DNA of 64,000 bases, from assembly GCA_016234495.1 (NCBI GenBank), contig JACRBI010000007.1:103979-167978 (forward strand), written 5' to 3'. The translations under genes were made by a program, and so were the position numbers. Within the stretch, counting starts at the first letter, position 1. The number at the start of each line of letters is the position of its first letter. Shown here piece after piece: positions 46,982-55,936 of the stretch. The notes under the pieces are model-generated. The model had not been told where the DNA came from, made no database searches, and saw only the letters and a program-made list of their open reading frames with translations. This DNA comes from Chloroflexota bacterium (lineage in GTDB: Bacteria > Chloroflexota > Anaerolineae > Anaerolineales > Villigracilaceae).

Positions 46982-48154
46982 TTATTTTCTGTTTCTCAGG
47001 AAGGTCGGGACGTCCAAATCATCGGCATGGATGGACGGCTGTGACGCGGATTTTGATTCGGCAGGCTGTCTGTAGTCCATGCCAACGTTGACAGATTCGC
47101 TCGAGCGCGCGAAAGGCGTATTGGAAGCAGACATCGTCTGGGAGAGAGGCTTCTCGTTACGAATGGGGCGTTCCAAAACGCGGCGCGGCATTCCGGTTCG
47201 TTCAAATCCGGTGGCAATGACCGTACAGCGGATCTCGTCACCCATTTCAGGATCGATGACTGCGCCGAAGATCATGTTGACATCCGGGTGGGCGGTTTCG
47301 CGGATGATGGCTGCCGCCTGATTGACCTCGAAGAGCGTCATGTTCGGGCCGCCAGTCACATTGAAGAGCACGCCGCGCGCGCCGTCAATTGTGATGTCAA
47401 GCAGCTGGCTTGATATGGCTTGTTCTGCCGCATTCTTGGCACGGTCATCGCCGGTGCCGCGACCAACTGCCATCAACGCCGCGCCGCCTTCAGACATGAT
47501 CGCGCGCACATCGGCGAAGTCGAGGTTGATCAAGCCGGGGATGGTGATGAGTTCGGAGATGCCTTGAATACCCTGATGCAGAACTTCATCAGCCATGCGG
47601 AAGGCATCCTGCAAAGAAGACTTTTTATCAGCCAGTTGGAGCAGGCGGTCATTCGGAATTGAAATCAACGTATGCGCATGTTCCTTCATCTTCGTCACGC
47701 CCAATTCCGCTGACTGGGAACGCTTGCCGCCTTCAAAGGTGAATGGACGGGTGACCACGCCAATCGTGAGCGCGCCGCTTTCCTTGGCGACCTGAGCAAC
47801 GATGGGAGCCGCGCCTGTGCCTGTACCGCCGCCCATACCCGCAGTGACGAAGACCATGTCCGCGCCTTTCAGCACGTTGTAGAGTTCATCGGATGATTCT
47901 TCCGCGGCTTTGCGTCCGATCTCCGGATCGCCGCCGGCGCCAAGCCCGCGTGTGAGCTTGTCTCCAAGGCGCACACGAATGGGAGCGCGTGAAAGAGTCA
48001 GCGCCTGCGCATCTGTATTGGCGCAGATAAATTCAACGCCTTGAATGCCCTCCTCCATCATACGGTTGACAGCATTCTGGCCGGCGCCGCCAACACCGAT
48101 CACTTTGATGCGGGCGAAGGATTCTGATTGCGGGTTTCTTTTAGTTGAGTCCAT
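46982..48154 (-). CDS. ftsZ: Cell division protein FtsZ
   Basis: A 390-residue tubulin-like GTPase that forms the Z-ring. It has [14 protein letters not shown] (about 20-33), the tubulin signature [10 protein letters not shown] (about 108-117) and [11 protein letters not shown]. The spacer from about 330 is low-complexity, and the conserved tail [13 protein letters not shown] binds FtsA. It lies 155 bases after ftsA with an AGGAGG site, so ftsZ may also have its own promoter. It is the last gene of the cluster. Confidence 0.97.
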   Translation of the reverse strand: MDSTKRNPQSESFARIKVIGVGGAGQNAVNRMMEEGIQGVEFICANTDAQALTLSRAPIRVRLGDKLTRGLGAGGDPEIGRKAAEESSDELYNVLKGADMVFVTAGMGGGTGTGAAPIVAQVAKESGALTIGVVTRPFTFEGGKRSQSAELGVTKMKEHAHTLISIPNDRLLQLADKKSSLQDAFRMADEVLHQGIQGISELITIPGLINLDFADVRAIMSEGGAALMAVGRGTGDDRAKNAAEQAISSQLLDITIDGARGVLFNVTGGPNMTLFEVNQAAAIIRETAHPDVNMIFGAVIDPEMGDEIRCTVIATGFERTGMPRRVLERPIRNEKPLSQTMSASNTPFARSSESVNVGMDYRQPAESKSASQPSIHADDLDVPTFLRNRK

Positions 48155-48309
48155 GTGTTCCTCCTGGCAAAGGATATGCCAAATCTTAAATGAGAATGAC
48201 GAATTTTAAAAGGGTAAAAAGTAGTCTGTTTTACGATAATATATTTGGGCATAAAGTAGACGTTTTTTCGTCGCTTCGGATTGGGGGCTAAAGTCCACAA
48301 TCCATTCTG

Positions 48310-49554
48310 CTAAGGCAATAACCGCTTCATCCAATTTTTTATTGCATCAAAATCCATACTATTCTCTCCTTTTGTTCTACGGCGTTTGTTATAGCCGCTT
48401 GAAAGTACCACGTCATGTTCAGTCATCGTGGCGGCCCAGCGCAATAAACCGACACTGGTTGAATATGCGGGCGATGAAAGTTTTTCCACCAGCCCCGTTA
48501 GATTCTCCGGCTGCGCAGTGCGCACAGGCATTCCTAAAACTTCGCTGGCAATTTTTTTAATGCCGGGCAAGGCCGAGGTGCCGCCCGTTAATACCATACC
48601 CGCAGGCAGCAGGCCATCGTACCCGGAACGCTTCACTTCCTGCATGATCAAGCTGAAGGTTTCTTCGATGCGGGCTTCGATGATATGCGCCAGGTCCTGA
48701 CGGCTGATCTTTACATCATGATCCTCGCCGAACGGGCGGATCGAGAAATACTCCTCGATTCCAACGCCTGACCGAATGGCATGACCCTGCTGCTTTTTAA
48801 CTTCCTCTGCCTGAGAGAGCGGCAGGCGCAAGCCGTGCGCAATATCCTGCGTGACGTGGTTGCCGCCGACAGCCAGAACCATCGTATGCCAGACATCACC
48901 GTTGACATAAATCGCCAGATCGGTTGTGCCGCCGCCGATGTCACAAACTGCGACGCCCATCTGACGTTCATGCTCGGTTAGTACCACTTCCGCAGAGGCA
49001 AGCGGATTCAAAACAAATTGCTGAATTTCAACACCTGCCGCGCCGACACACTGACGGAGATTATCCACCGTTGCGGCGGCGGCTGTGATAATGTGAGTTT
49101 CAACTTCCAACTTATAGCCGTGCATCCCGATCGGAGTGCGCACGCCTTCCTGCCCGTCCACGGTCATGCCGCGCTGAATGATATGCACGATCTCGCGGTC
49201 ATGCGGAATGGCAACCGCCTGCGCCTGTTCAAGCGCGCGCGAAATATCCATTGCGTCAATGATCCCGCCGGGCACGCCGGTCGCGCCGCGGCTATTGACG
49301 GAGGAGACATGCGCCCCCGCAAGGCTGACCAGCCCGGTTGTGACTTCCAAACCGGATGTGCTCTCCGCTTTTTCCACCGAGCGTTTAATGGCTTGTGATG
49401 CGGCGGGAAGATCAACGATGATGCCTTTACGAATTCCATCTGAAGGCTCGATGCCCACGCCAAGAATGCGGATGGTCTTTTCATCCTCCACACGCCCGAC
49501 GAGAGTGCAAACCTTGGTTGTGCCTACATCAATTCCAACTACGATCTCATCCAT
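48310..49554 (-). CDS. ftsA: Cell division protein FtsA
   Basis: A 414-residue actin-like ATPase. VGIDVGTTKVCTLVG (residues 5-19) is the phosphate-1 loop, and VCDIGGGTTDLAIY (about 200-213) phosphate-2. The C-terminal amphipathic helix IKNWMKRLL anchors it to the membrane and FtsZ polymers. The segment between about 360 and 400 is basic. It starts 2 bases after the ftsQ stop. Confidence 0.95.
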   Translation of the reverse strand: MDEIVVGIDVGTTKVCTLVGRVEDEKTIRILGVGIEPSDGIRKGIIVDLPAASQAIKRSVEKAESTSGLEVTTGLVSLAGAHVSSVNSRGATGVPGGIIDAMDISRALEQAQAVAIPHDREIVHIIQRGMTVDGQEGVRTPIGMHGYKLEVETHIITAAAATVDNLRQCVGAAGVEIQQFVLNPLASAEVVLTEHERQMGVAVCDIGGGTTDLAIYVNGDVWHTMVLAVGGNHVTQDIAHGLRLPLSQAEEVKKQQGHAIRSGVGIEEYFSIRPFGEDHDVKISRQDLAHIIEARIEETFSLIMQEVKRSGYDGLLPAGMVLTGGTSALPGIKKIASEVLGMPVRTAQPENLTGLVEKLSSPAYSTSVGLLRWAATMTEHDVVLSSGYNKRRRTKGENSMDFDAIKNWMKRLLP

Positions 49555-49556
49555 AT

Positions 49557-50555
49557 TTACTGTCCATTGTTCTCTGTCTGTGCCGAACTGTCTTCGGACA
49601 TTCGATAAAACGGCGCGTCCGGATACGCCACACTGATAAACTCGGGAATCTTGCCGCGCTCCAACAGGTCTTTGACCAAGGCCTGATACACCACCGCCTT
49701 CATGGTCATGTCTTCCATGTCAGTCGTGCCGAAGAAAGCGTTCCAGCCGCGGTTGTCTTTCCACCCAAGCCCATAGCTTGGATCAAATATCATCGCTGAG
49801 TCAGCAGGCACGGTCGGCGCAAGAACGAGGATCGCGTCCACCAATTCTTTTTGGATGAAAGGCGTCGGGCTGAGCGGGTCAACTGACGGCTCGATATTCA
49901 CAGAAGGCGCGCCCAAACCGTTGACGAGAACAAGCCCTTCGGCCAATCCACGCGGACGAAATGCCACACCCGCCGAATCAATCCAGGTGTAGCCTCCGTC
50001 CTGCTGCCACAAAATAACAGGTTCGCGCTCCGTGACCGTAACGGTGACATGGTGCGGCAAATCAGCATTCACCTGCGCTGAAGCCAGTTCGTGATAGTTC
50101 ATCAGCAGGCGGTCTTCCGCTTCGTCAGGCTGAACCGTGAAAATGGATTGGCCCGTCACGCCAAGCACGGCGTTGATCTCCTCGGCGCTCAAGCGGACGT
50201 TGCCGATCACTTCGGCATTTGAAACATGGAAATATGGAAGCGTAAGTCCTAGATAGAGAGCCACGCAAAACAAGATCACGATCAAGGCGGAGGTGCGGCG
50301 CCAATCCCAATGAAACAACGAGGCGGCGGTGATGGGTTTGTGCAAACCGGCATCAGGCAGAAGGAATGCAATATTAAAGCGGCGTTTCTTCGATCCGCGC
50401 TTGGGCTGCGCCATGACAGGTGATGACGAAATACGCGAAGTCACCACCGACCTCATTGCGCGCACCTTCGTCTCCTGCAATCCCCTTGCGGCGCGTTGTG
50501 CGCGGCGCTGGCGCGCATTTTCTGCGCGGGAAATTTGTTCACGTTTTTCGCTCAT
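49557..50555 (-). CDS. ftsQ: Cell division protein FtsQ/DivIB
   Basis: A 332-residue bitopic protein. A basic cytoplasmic tail (RQRRAQRAARG and GSKKRR), one membrane segment (about 92-112), a POTRA domain (VSNAEVIGNVRLSAEEINAVLG) and the FtsQ beta domain with TVTEREPVILWQQDGGYTWID. The ATG at 50555 overlaps the ddl stop by four bases (ATGA). A longer open frame upstream lies inside ddl and is rejected. It recruits FtsL and FtsI. Confidence 0.9.
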   Translation of the reverse strand: MSEKREQISRAENARQRRAQRAARGLQETKVRAMRSVVTSRISSSPVMAQPKRGSKKRRFNIAFLLPDAGLHKPITAASLFHWDWRRTSALIVILFCVALYLGLTLPYFHVSNAEVIGNVRLSAEEINAVLGVTGQSIFTVQPDEAEDRLLMNYHELASAQVNADLPHHVTVTVTEREPVILWQQDGGYTWIDSAGVAFRPRGLAEGLVLVNGLGAPSVNIEPSVDPLSPTPFIQKELVDAILVLAPTVPADSAMIFDPSYGLGWKDNRGWNAFFGTTDMEDMTMKAVVYQALVKDLLERGKIPEFISVAYPDAPFYRMSEDSSAQTENNGQ

Positions 50556-51667
50556 GCCAGCCTCCGATGCTCGGTATGGTCGCGCTGTGTCTTGCGCTCC
50601 AGCGCAAGCTCGATCAGACGGTCCACAAGTTGGGCATAGGTCAAGCCGCTGGCTTGCCATAATTTTGGATACATACTGATGGACGTAAAGCCCGGCAATG
50701 TGTTCAGTTCATTCAGGTAAACCTGATTGGTTTCGCCGTTCAGGAAGAAATCGGCGCGCGCCATGCCGGCGCAATCGATGGCCTTGTAAGCGCGAACAGC
50801 ATACTCGCGGATCCTGTCACTGACTTCGGCTGGCAGCTGCGCGGGGATGATCAGCCCGGAGGTGCCGTCCACATATTTTGATTCGTAGGAATAAAATTCG
50901 CGGCTCGGCAGCACTTCACCGCAAACGGAAGTCTGCGGGTTTTCATTGCCCAGCACGCTGACCTCGATCTCGCGCACGCTTCCAACTCCGCGTTCGATGA
51001 TGATGCGGCGGTCATAGCGCGCGGCCTCCATCAGCCCTTCACCGAGGTCAGAACGCGAATTGCATTTGCTGATTCCCACAGAGGAACCAAGGTTGGCAGG
51101 TTTGGCGAATAGCGGATATGCGCCGATCTTTTCAGCCTGCTCGATCACAGCATTGATATCCTTTTCAATTTCACCACGCAAAACAAGGAGTGATTCCACA
51201 ATCGGAATTCCATTTGCGCGCATCACATCCTTGAAGATGCCCTTGTCCATGCCGACAGATGAACCAGCCACGCCCGCGCCAACATAGGCGACATCTGCCA
51301 ATTCCAGCAAGCCCTGCAATGTGCCGTCTTCGCCGAACGGTCCATGCAGGACCGGGAAGAACACATCAACATCCGCGAGTTTTTCCAGCATCTCGCCCGA
51401 ACCATTTTGTTTCAAGATATAAAGCGCGGAATGTGAAGGCTCGCTCGGAAGAACAACGCGATTCAACTTCCCAGTATTTCCCTGCGCAAAAGATTCAAGC
51501 GTGTTATCGCCGTTCAGCCATTCGCCATCCAGCGTAATGCCCACCTGAGTCACTTCGTATTTTTCAGGGTCAAGCACCGCCAGCACGGAACGCGCAGACA
51601 TAAGTGAAACGTCATGTTCACCTGAGCGACCGCCGAATAAAACTGCAATACGAAGTTTCTGCGCCAT
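50552..51667 (-). CDS. ddl: D-alanine--D-alanine ligase
   Basis: A 371-residue ATP-grasp enzyme that makes D-Ala-D-Ala for the cell-wall pentapeptide. It has VLFGGRSGEHDVSLMSA (about 9-25), HGPFGEDGTLQGLLE, PANLGSSVGISK and YLNELNTLPGFTSISMYPKLW near the end. The last ~15 residues are charged. It lies between murB and ftsQ, the usual dcw order. Confidence 0.96.
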   Translation of the reverse strand: MAQKLRIAVLFGGRSGEHDVSLMSARSVLAVLDPEKYEVTQVGITLDGEWLNGDNTLESFAQGNTGKLNRVVLPSEPSHSALYILKQNGSGEMLEKLADVDVFFPVLHGPFGEDGTLQGLLELADVAYVGAGVAGSSVGMDKGIFKDVMRANGIPIVESLLVLRGEIEKDINAVIEQAEKIGAYPLFAKPANLGSSVGISKCNSRSDLGEGLMEAARYDRRIIIERGVGSVREIEVSVLGNENPQTSVCGEVLPSREFYSYESKYVDGTSGLIIPAQLPAEVSDRIREYAVRAYKAIDCAGMARADFFLNGETNQVYLNELNTLPGFTSISMYPKLWQASGLTYAQLVDRLIELALERKTQRDHTEHRRLA

Positions 51668-51686
51668 TTCGTTTTACGTTGAACGA

Positions 51687-52850
51687 TTAACGTTCAACAC
51701 TCCAATCACCGATCAATTCAACTTCCAGTTCCAAATTAACATTAAACTTTTTGGCAACGGTTTCCTGCGCCAGGCGGATCAAGGCATGGACATCTTCAGC
51801 CCTGGTCTCACCATGATTGATAAAGAAATTTCCGTGCAGCGTGCTGATCTCAGCGTTGCCGATGCGTGTGCCTTTCAGACCCGCAGCTTCGATCAAACGG
51901 CCGGCATAATCACCCACAGGATTCTTGAACATTGAACCCATGCTCGCACCAGGCGGCTGCGCGGCCTTTCGGCGTTCGCTGAATTCAATAATTTTAGCAG
52001 ACACTTCCTCCGCGCTTGCATTTTTTAATCTCAACATTGCTGAAAGGATAATTGCACTTTCATTTCCACTTTTAAAAACACTTGTGCGATATGCATATCT
52101 CATTTGCTCAACCGAATATCTTTCAACGCCATTCTTCTTGGTCAGCACATCAGCCCAGATCAAATTTTGAGACACATCACCGCCAAACGCGCCGGCATTT
52201 CCGTACACTGCGCCGCCAACCGTGCCGGGGACTGTCGCCGCCCATTCCAAACCTGCCAATCCTTTGGATGCGCAGCGGTTGGCGAGGTTGCTGAAGATGA
52301 CACCCGCTTCACACCAGACTGTGGGCTGGGCGCCGCTTTCGAAAAGCACTTCCTTCGCCCGGTTCAAAACCACAACCCCGCGCACGCCTTTGTCACTGAC
52401 GAGCACATTCGAGCCACCGCCAAGGATAGTATATGGCACAGCCTGTTCCCAGATAACCTTCATAACACCCATTAATTCATTCGCACTTTTGACCATGACA
52501 AAAATGTCCGCCGGGCCGCCAATACGCGCAGATGTATACGGCGCAAGGGAGATATTCTCCTGCACGGCATCCGCAAAATGAAGGCGCAACACATCCACAG
52601 GTCTGGCGGGAGTAGTCATGGGTTTCTCGTCATTCGTTCCTTTTGTCAAATGTTCAATGATCTTTATCAACGACTGCGCTTCGACCTTTTCTTCGCGGGT
52701 CACAGGCGCAGATGAAACTTTCTTGATCGCGGATTGCACTTCCGCCTTATTCACAGGCTTGTCCTTGGCATGGACCAGCACCATCTTCAAAGGCGGCAGG
52801 GCGATCACTTCATGCCGGGCAGGCTTCTCGTCAAGCATGAATCGTCTCAC
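51687..52850 (-). CDS. murB: UDP-N-acetylenolpyruvoylglucosamine reductase with N-terminal extension
   Basis: A 387-residue flavoenzyme that reduces UDP-GlcNAc-enolpyruvate to UDP-MurNAc. The MurB core begins near residue 95 (NISLAPYTSARIGGPADIF) and has ILGGGSNVLVSDKGVRGVV, the GVIFSNLANRCASKGLAGLEWAATVPG segment, GAFGGD and the PPGASMGSMFKNP loop. Before it are about 80-90 extra residues, Lys/Glu-rich, with no known domain. The GTG start at 52850 overlaps the murC stop (GTGA). An internal ATG at 52619 would remove the extension, but it has no ribosome site. Type I MurB is usually about 300 residues. Confidence 0.9.
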   Translation of the reverse strand: MRRFMLDEKPARHEVIALPPLKMVLVHAKDKPVNKAEVQSAIKKVSSAPVTREEKVEAQSLIKIIEHLTKGTNDEKPMTTPARPVDVLRLHFADAVQENISLAPYTSARIGGPADIFVMVKSANELMGVMKVIWEQAVPYTILGGGSNVLVSDKGVRGVVVLNRAKEVLFESGAQPTVWCEAGVIFSNLANRCASKGLAGLEWAATVPGTVGGAVYGNAGAFGGDVSQNLIWADVLTKKNGVERYSVEQMRYAYRTSVFKSGNESAIILSAMLRLKNASAEEVSAKIIEFSERRKAAQPPGASMGSMFKNPVGDYAGRLIEAAGLKGTRIGNAEISTLHGNFFINHGETRAEDVHALIRLAQETVAKKFNVNLELEVELIGDWSVER

Positions 52851-54232
52851 AGTCTCTTCAATACTTCCGTGCTGATCTGATTCGCATCGCCTGCTGACAG
52901 CACAAGCAGAACGTCGCCGGTGCGGAGATTTTTGAGCAGATGCCTTGTCGTATCTTCAAGCGAACCGCTAAAGCGGGCGGACGCGTGAGGCATGGCGCTC
53001 ACAACTTCAGCGGACGAAAAATCCTGTTTGGCTTCGCGCGAACGATAAATTTCCGTGACAAGCACCTCATTGGCATCACCAAAAGCGCGCGAGAATTCAA
53101 AGAACAAAATCTGCGTGCGGGAATAGGTGTGAGGCTGCCAGACGGCCCAGATGCGACGGCCCGGGTAACGAGCCTTTGCGCCAGCAAGCGTGGCGCGAAT
53201 CTCGGTCGGGTGATGAGCATAATCGTCAATGACGGTCACGCCTTTGCGCTCGCCGCGCACTTCAAAGCGGCGGCCTGTGCCGGTAAACTCGCTCAATGCG
53301 TCCGCTGCTTTTTGAAGCGAAAGCCCGAGCGTGGCCGCAACCGACAAGGCTGCCAGCGCATTGCGGACGTTGTGTTCGCCCGGCACCTGCAATGAAACCT
53401 GCAAGATCGAAGCAGATGACGCGCCGACATTCGTCATGGCTGAAAAATCATATCCACCGCGCTGATTGGGCTTGAGCGTGCGCGCCTGCATCCATTGCGG
53501 GCTGTTGATGGTCATTTCACTTTGTAAACTGTAAGAGACGACATTCAATCCCTTGCGGCGCGCGTGGCTGAGCAGGTTGACCGATCCTTCATCATCGGAG
53601 CACGCGATGAACGTGCCATCGGGCGGAATTAATTCCACAAAGTTTTGGAAAGCGGAATACATATCTGCGCAGGTCGGGTAGCAATCAGGGTGGTCATGCT
53701 CCAGGTTGGTCACAACTTCGATGCGCGGCTTGAGCCCGAGGAACATGCGGTCGTATTCGTCGGCTTCGATCACAAAGGCATTGCCTTTTCCGGCGTGCGC
53801 ATTCACCTTTAAGTTATTCAACAAACCGCCCACAATAAAAGACGGGTCACGCCCCATTGCATACAACATCCATGCGATCATGGCGGTGGTGGTTGTTTTG
53901 CCGTGCGTGCCAGCGACAGCGATGCCTGTTTTCTCTGCCATTAACCGTCCGAGGAAATCAGCGCGCTTGTAGACTGGGATGCCAGCCCGCTTCGCAGCAT
54001 CGACCTCGGGATTGTCGTCGGTGATGGCTGACGAGCGGATGACCATATCGGCTCCGCTGACATTGCGCGGGTGGTGGCCAATGTAGACAGTGACTCCATC
54101 GTTTTGAAGATCAACCGCAAACTGCGAAAGCTCGCGGTCTGAGCCTGTCACCGCAAATCCGCTCTCTTTGAGCAGGCGCGCGATGGCAGAAAGCCCTGAA
54201 CCTCCGATGCCGATGAAGTGAACGCGTGTCAT
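52847..54232 (-). CDS. murC: UDP-N-acetylmuramate--L-alanine ligase
   Basis: A 461-residue Mur ligase that adds the first L-Ala. It has VHFIGIGGSGLSAIARLL at the N-terminus, the P-loop GTHGKTTTTAMIAWM (about 107-121), EADEYDRMFL and DDYAHHPTEIRAT. The ATG at 54232 is chosen because the 36 bases before it belong to a tandem/inverted repeat. It lacks a clear ribosome site. Confidence 0.95.
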   Translation of the reverse strand: MTRVHFIGIGGSGLSAIARLLKESGFAVTGSDRELSQFAVDLQNDGVTVYIGHHPRNVSGADMVIRSSAITDDNPEVDAAKRAGIPVYKRADFLGRLMAEKTGIAVAGTHGKTTTTAMIAWMLYAMGRDPSFIVGGLLNNLKVNAHAGKGNAFVIEADEYDRMFLGLKPRIEVVTNLEHDHPDCYPTCADMYSAFQNFVELIPPDGTFIACSDDEGSVNLLSHARRKGLNVVSYSLQSEMTINSPQWMQARTLKPNQRGGYDFSAMTNVGASSASILQVSLQVPGEHNVRNALAALSVAATLGLSLQKAADALSEFTGTGRRFEVRGERKGVTVIDDYAHHPTEIRATLAGAKARYPGRRIWAVWQPHTYSRTQILFFEFSRAFGDANEVLVTEIYRSREAKQDFSSAEVVSAMPHASARFSGSLEDTTRHLLKNLRTGDVLLVLSAGDANQISTEVLKRL

Positions 54233-54234
54233 GT

Positions 54235-54318
54235 TAGCAGTTAGCGGTTGGCGATTAGCGGTTAGCACTTGGCAATTAGCGCTTTACTAAACGCTAATCG
54301 CTATCAGCCAATCGCTAG
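54235..54318. repeat. Heptamer-based inverted repeat (TTAGCGG/CGCTAAT)
   Basis: TTAGCAGTTAGCGGTTGGCG-type units on the left and ACGCTAATCGCTATCAGCCA on the right. It fills the murC-CvpA gap and contains the stop codon of the CvpA-like gene. Confidence 0.7.
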
Positions 54319-54842
54319 ATGTACACCACAATAATAAAGATCAAGACAATGATGACGGCGAAATAAATGCCAGGCTCGCCTAATAAATGCGGAGGCATGT
54401 AATTCATCATCGAGGTGATCGTTTGGACGATGGCCGGGTCTGTCGGCGGGCTGATGATATGCGGGTATGGGTAGTTCGCCACATGATTGTAGAAGAGGAT
54501 CGAACCCGAAACGAGGTAGCCGTTGATCCCGCCGAGCACTGCACCGAAGAGCGAGTCCTGCAAGTGTTCGCGCATGGCTTTGGATGCAAAACGGGCAATG
54601 GCAACCGTTTGATAGCCGAAATAAACAAGCGCCAGGAGGATGATCGAACGGATCCAAAAGACGGAACTGCCGGCCTTATCGAGGTCGCGGACGAGGGGGA
54701 TGTATTTCTCGAGCAGCAGGATGACGGCCAGCGCGGTGATGACGCTGAACGAGACAAGCAATTCCTTTGCCCAGCCGCGCATCGCACCGATCACGGCAAA
54801 GAGGATGACGTACATCCAGAAGATATAAACAATGCTCATCAT
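54315..54842 (-). CDS. CvpA-like membrane protein in the dcw cluster
   Basis: A 175-residue protein with four or five membrane segments (about 5-20, 25-45, 63-80, 100-118, 157-174). The first part, MYVILFAVIGAMRGWAKEL, recalls the GxxRGxxKE motif of CvpA family proteins. It overlaps murG by 4 bases (ATGA), so it belongs to the operon, although no CvpA gene is part of classical dcw clusters. It could have a role in envelope assembly; this is inference. Confidence 0.6.
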   Translation of the reverse strand: MMSIVYIFWMYVILFAVIGAMRGWAKELLVSFSVITALAVILLLEKYIPLVRDLDKAGSSVFWIRSIILLALVYFGYQTVAIARFASKAMREHLQDSLFGAVLGGINGYLVSGSILFYNHVANYPYPHIISPPTDPAIVQTITSMMNYMPPHLLGEPGIYFAVIIVLIFIIVVYI

Positions 54843-55936
54843 AAGGGTTGTGCTCCTGCCAGTTTAACCAACTGGCTGGCGATCATGTCCGCCGCGTTTG
54901 GGTGCGATAAAGCCTTCATTGCGGCGCGCATGGCTTCAAGTTTGTGTTTGTTGAGTAACAAGTCTTTTATCATTGACGGGAGTTTATCTTCCAACAATTC
55001 ATCTCGCAAGACAATCGCCGCGTTCCTTTCAGCCAGAAAATCTGCATTTACTTTTTGGTAACGCCAGGCATATGGATAAGGCACAAGGATTGCAGGCAGA
55101 CCAAAGAAGGGGTATTCTCCCAGTGAAGATGCGCCTGCACGCGAGACGACCAAATCTGCGGCGGCGAGCGCTGCGCCCATCTCATGCGAATAGGGCATGG
55201 CATGATAGCGGGGCTGTAAATGTCCGGGTAACTCCTGCGAGGCTTTTTCCACAACTGTCCAATCCAAAGAGCCTGTGATGTGAATGATCTGCGCAACGTC
55301 CAGCAGTTCTTTCAGGTGTTTCAGCGCCGCCATGTTGATCGAGCGCGCGCCTTTGCTTCCGCCGGTGATGAGCAGGGTTGGCAGCGAGGCGTCCAGCCCA
55401 AAGCGGGAAAATGCTTTTTCGCGGGACCAGTTTGAAAGGTCAGAGCGAAGCGGGTAGCCTGAGAGGATGACTCTTTCCGGGCGGGAGAAATATTTTTTTG
55501 AGTCAGATGCGCTGACAGTGACGACATCCGCAAAACGGGATAGAAATTTGAGGGCGAGGCCGGGCTCGATATCCGGCACATACAATACGGTTGGGATGTT
55601 TCGAGCGGCAACAGCCATGGGCGCGGCAACGAAGCCGCCGGTATAGAAAAGCACATCGGGTTTGAACTCGCGCAAAATGCGGCGTGAAGCGATCACTCCG
55701 CGCGTGAGTTTTGCGATGTTGCCCGGCAGCGCGCGCAAGCCGACGCCATGCACGCCAGCGGCGGGGATGGAACGGTAAGAGATACCCGCGCGATTCACGA
55801 GTTCCTCTTCCATGCCGCCTTCACCACCGACCCACAGGGTTTCAACGTTGGGTTGTTGACCGTTCAGCGCTTCGAGAACGGCGAGCGCGGGATAAACCCC
55901 GCCGCCCGTCCCACCAGCGCAAATTAGCAACCGCAC
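54839..55936 (-). CDS. murG: UDP-GlcNAc--lipid I GlcNAc transferase
   Basis: A 365-residue GT28 enzyme that converts lipid I to lipid II on the inner membrane face. ICAGGTGGGVYPALAV at the start is the diphosphate-binding G-loop. LITGGSKGARSINMAA (about 180-195) and SRAGASSLGEYPFFGLPAILVPYP complete the family pattern. I chose GTG at 55936, with GGAGG 9 bases upstream; an ATG at 55957 is possible. The start lies 95 bases inside the end of ftsW. Confidence 0.92.
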   Translation of the reverse strand: MRLLICAGGTGGGVYPALAVLEALNGQQPNVETLWVGGEGGMEEELVNRAGISYRSIPAAGVHGVGLRALPGNIAKLTRGVIASRRILREFKPDVLFYTGGFVAAPMAVAARNIPTVLYVPDIEPGLALKFLSRFADVVTVSASDSKKYFSRPERVILSGYPLRSDLSNWSREKAFSRFGLDASLPTLLITGGSKGARSINMAALKHLKELLDVAQIIHITGSLDWTVVEKASQELPGHLQPRYHAMPYSHEMGAALAAADLVVSRAGASSLGEYPFFGLPAILVPYPYAWRYQKVNADFLAERNAAIVLRDELLEDKLPSMIKDLLLNKHKLEAMRAAMKALSHPNAADMIASQLVKLAGAQPL

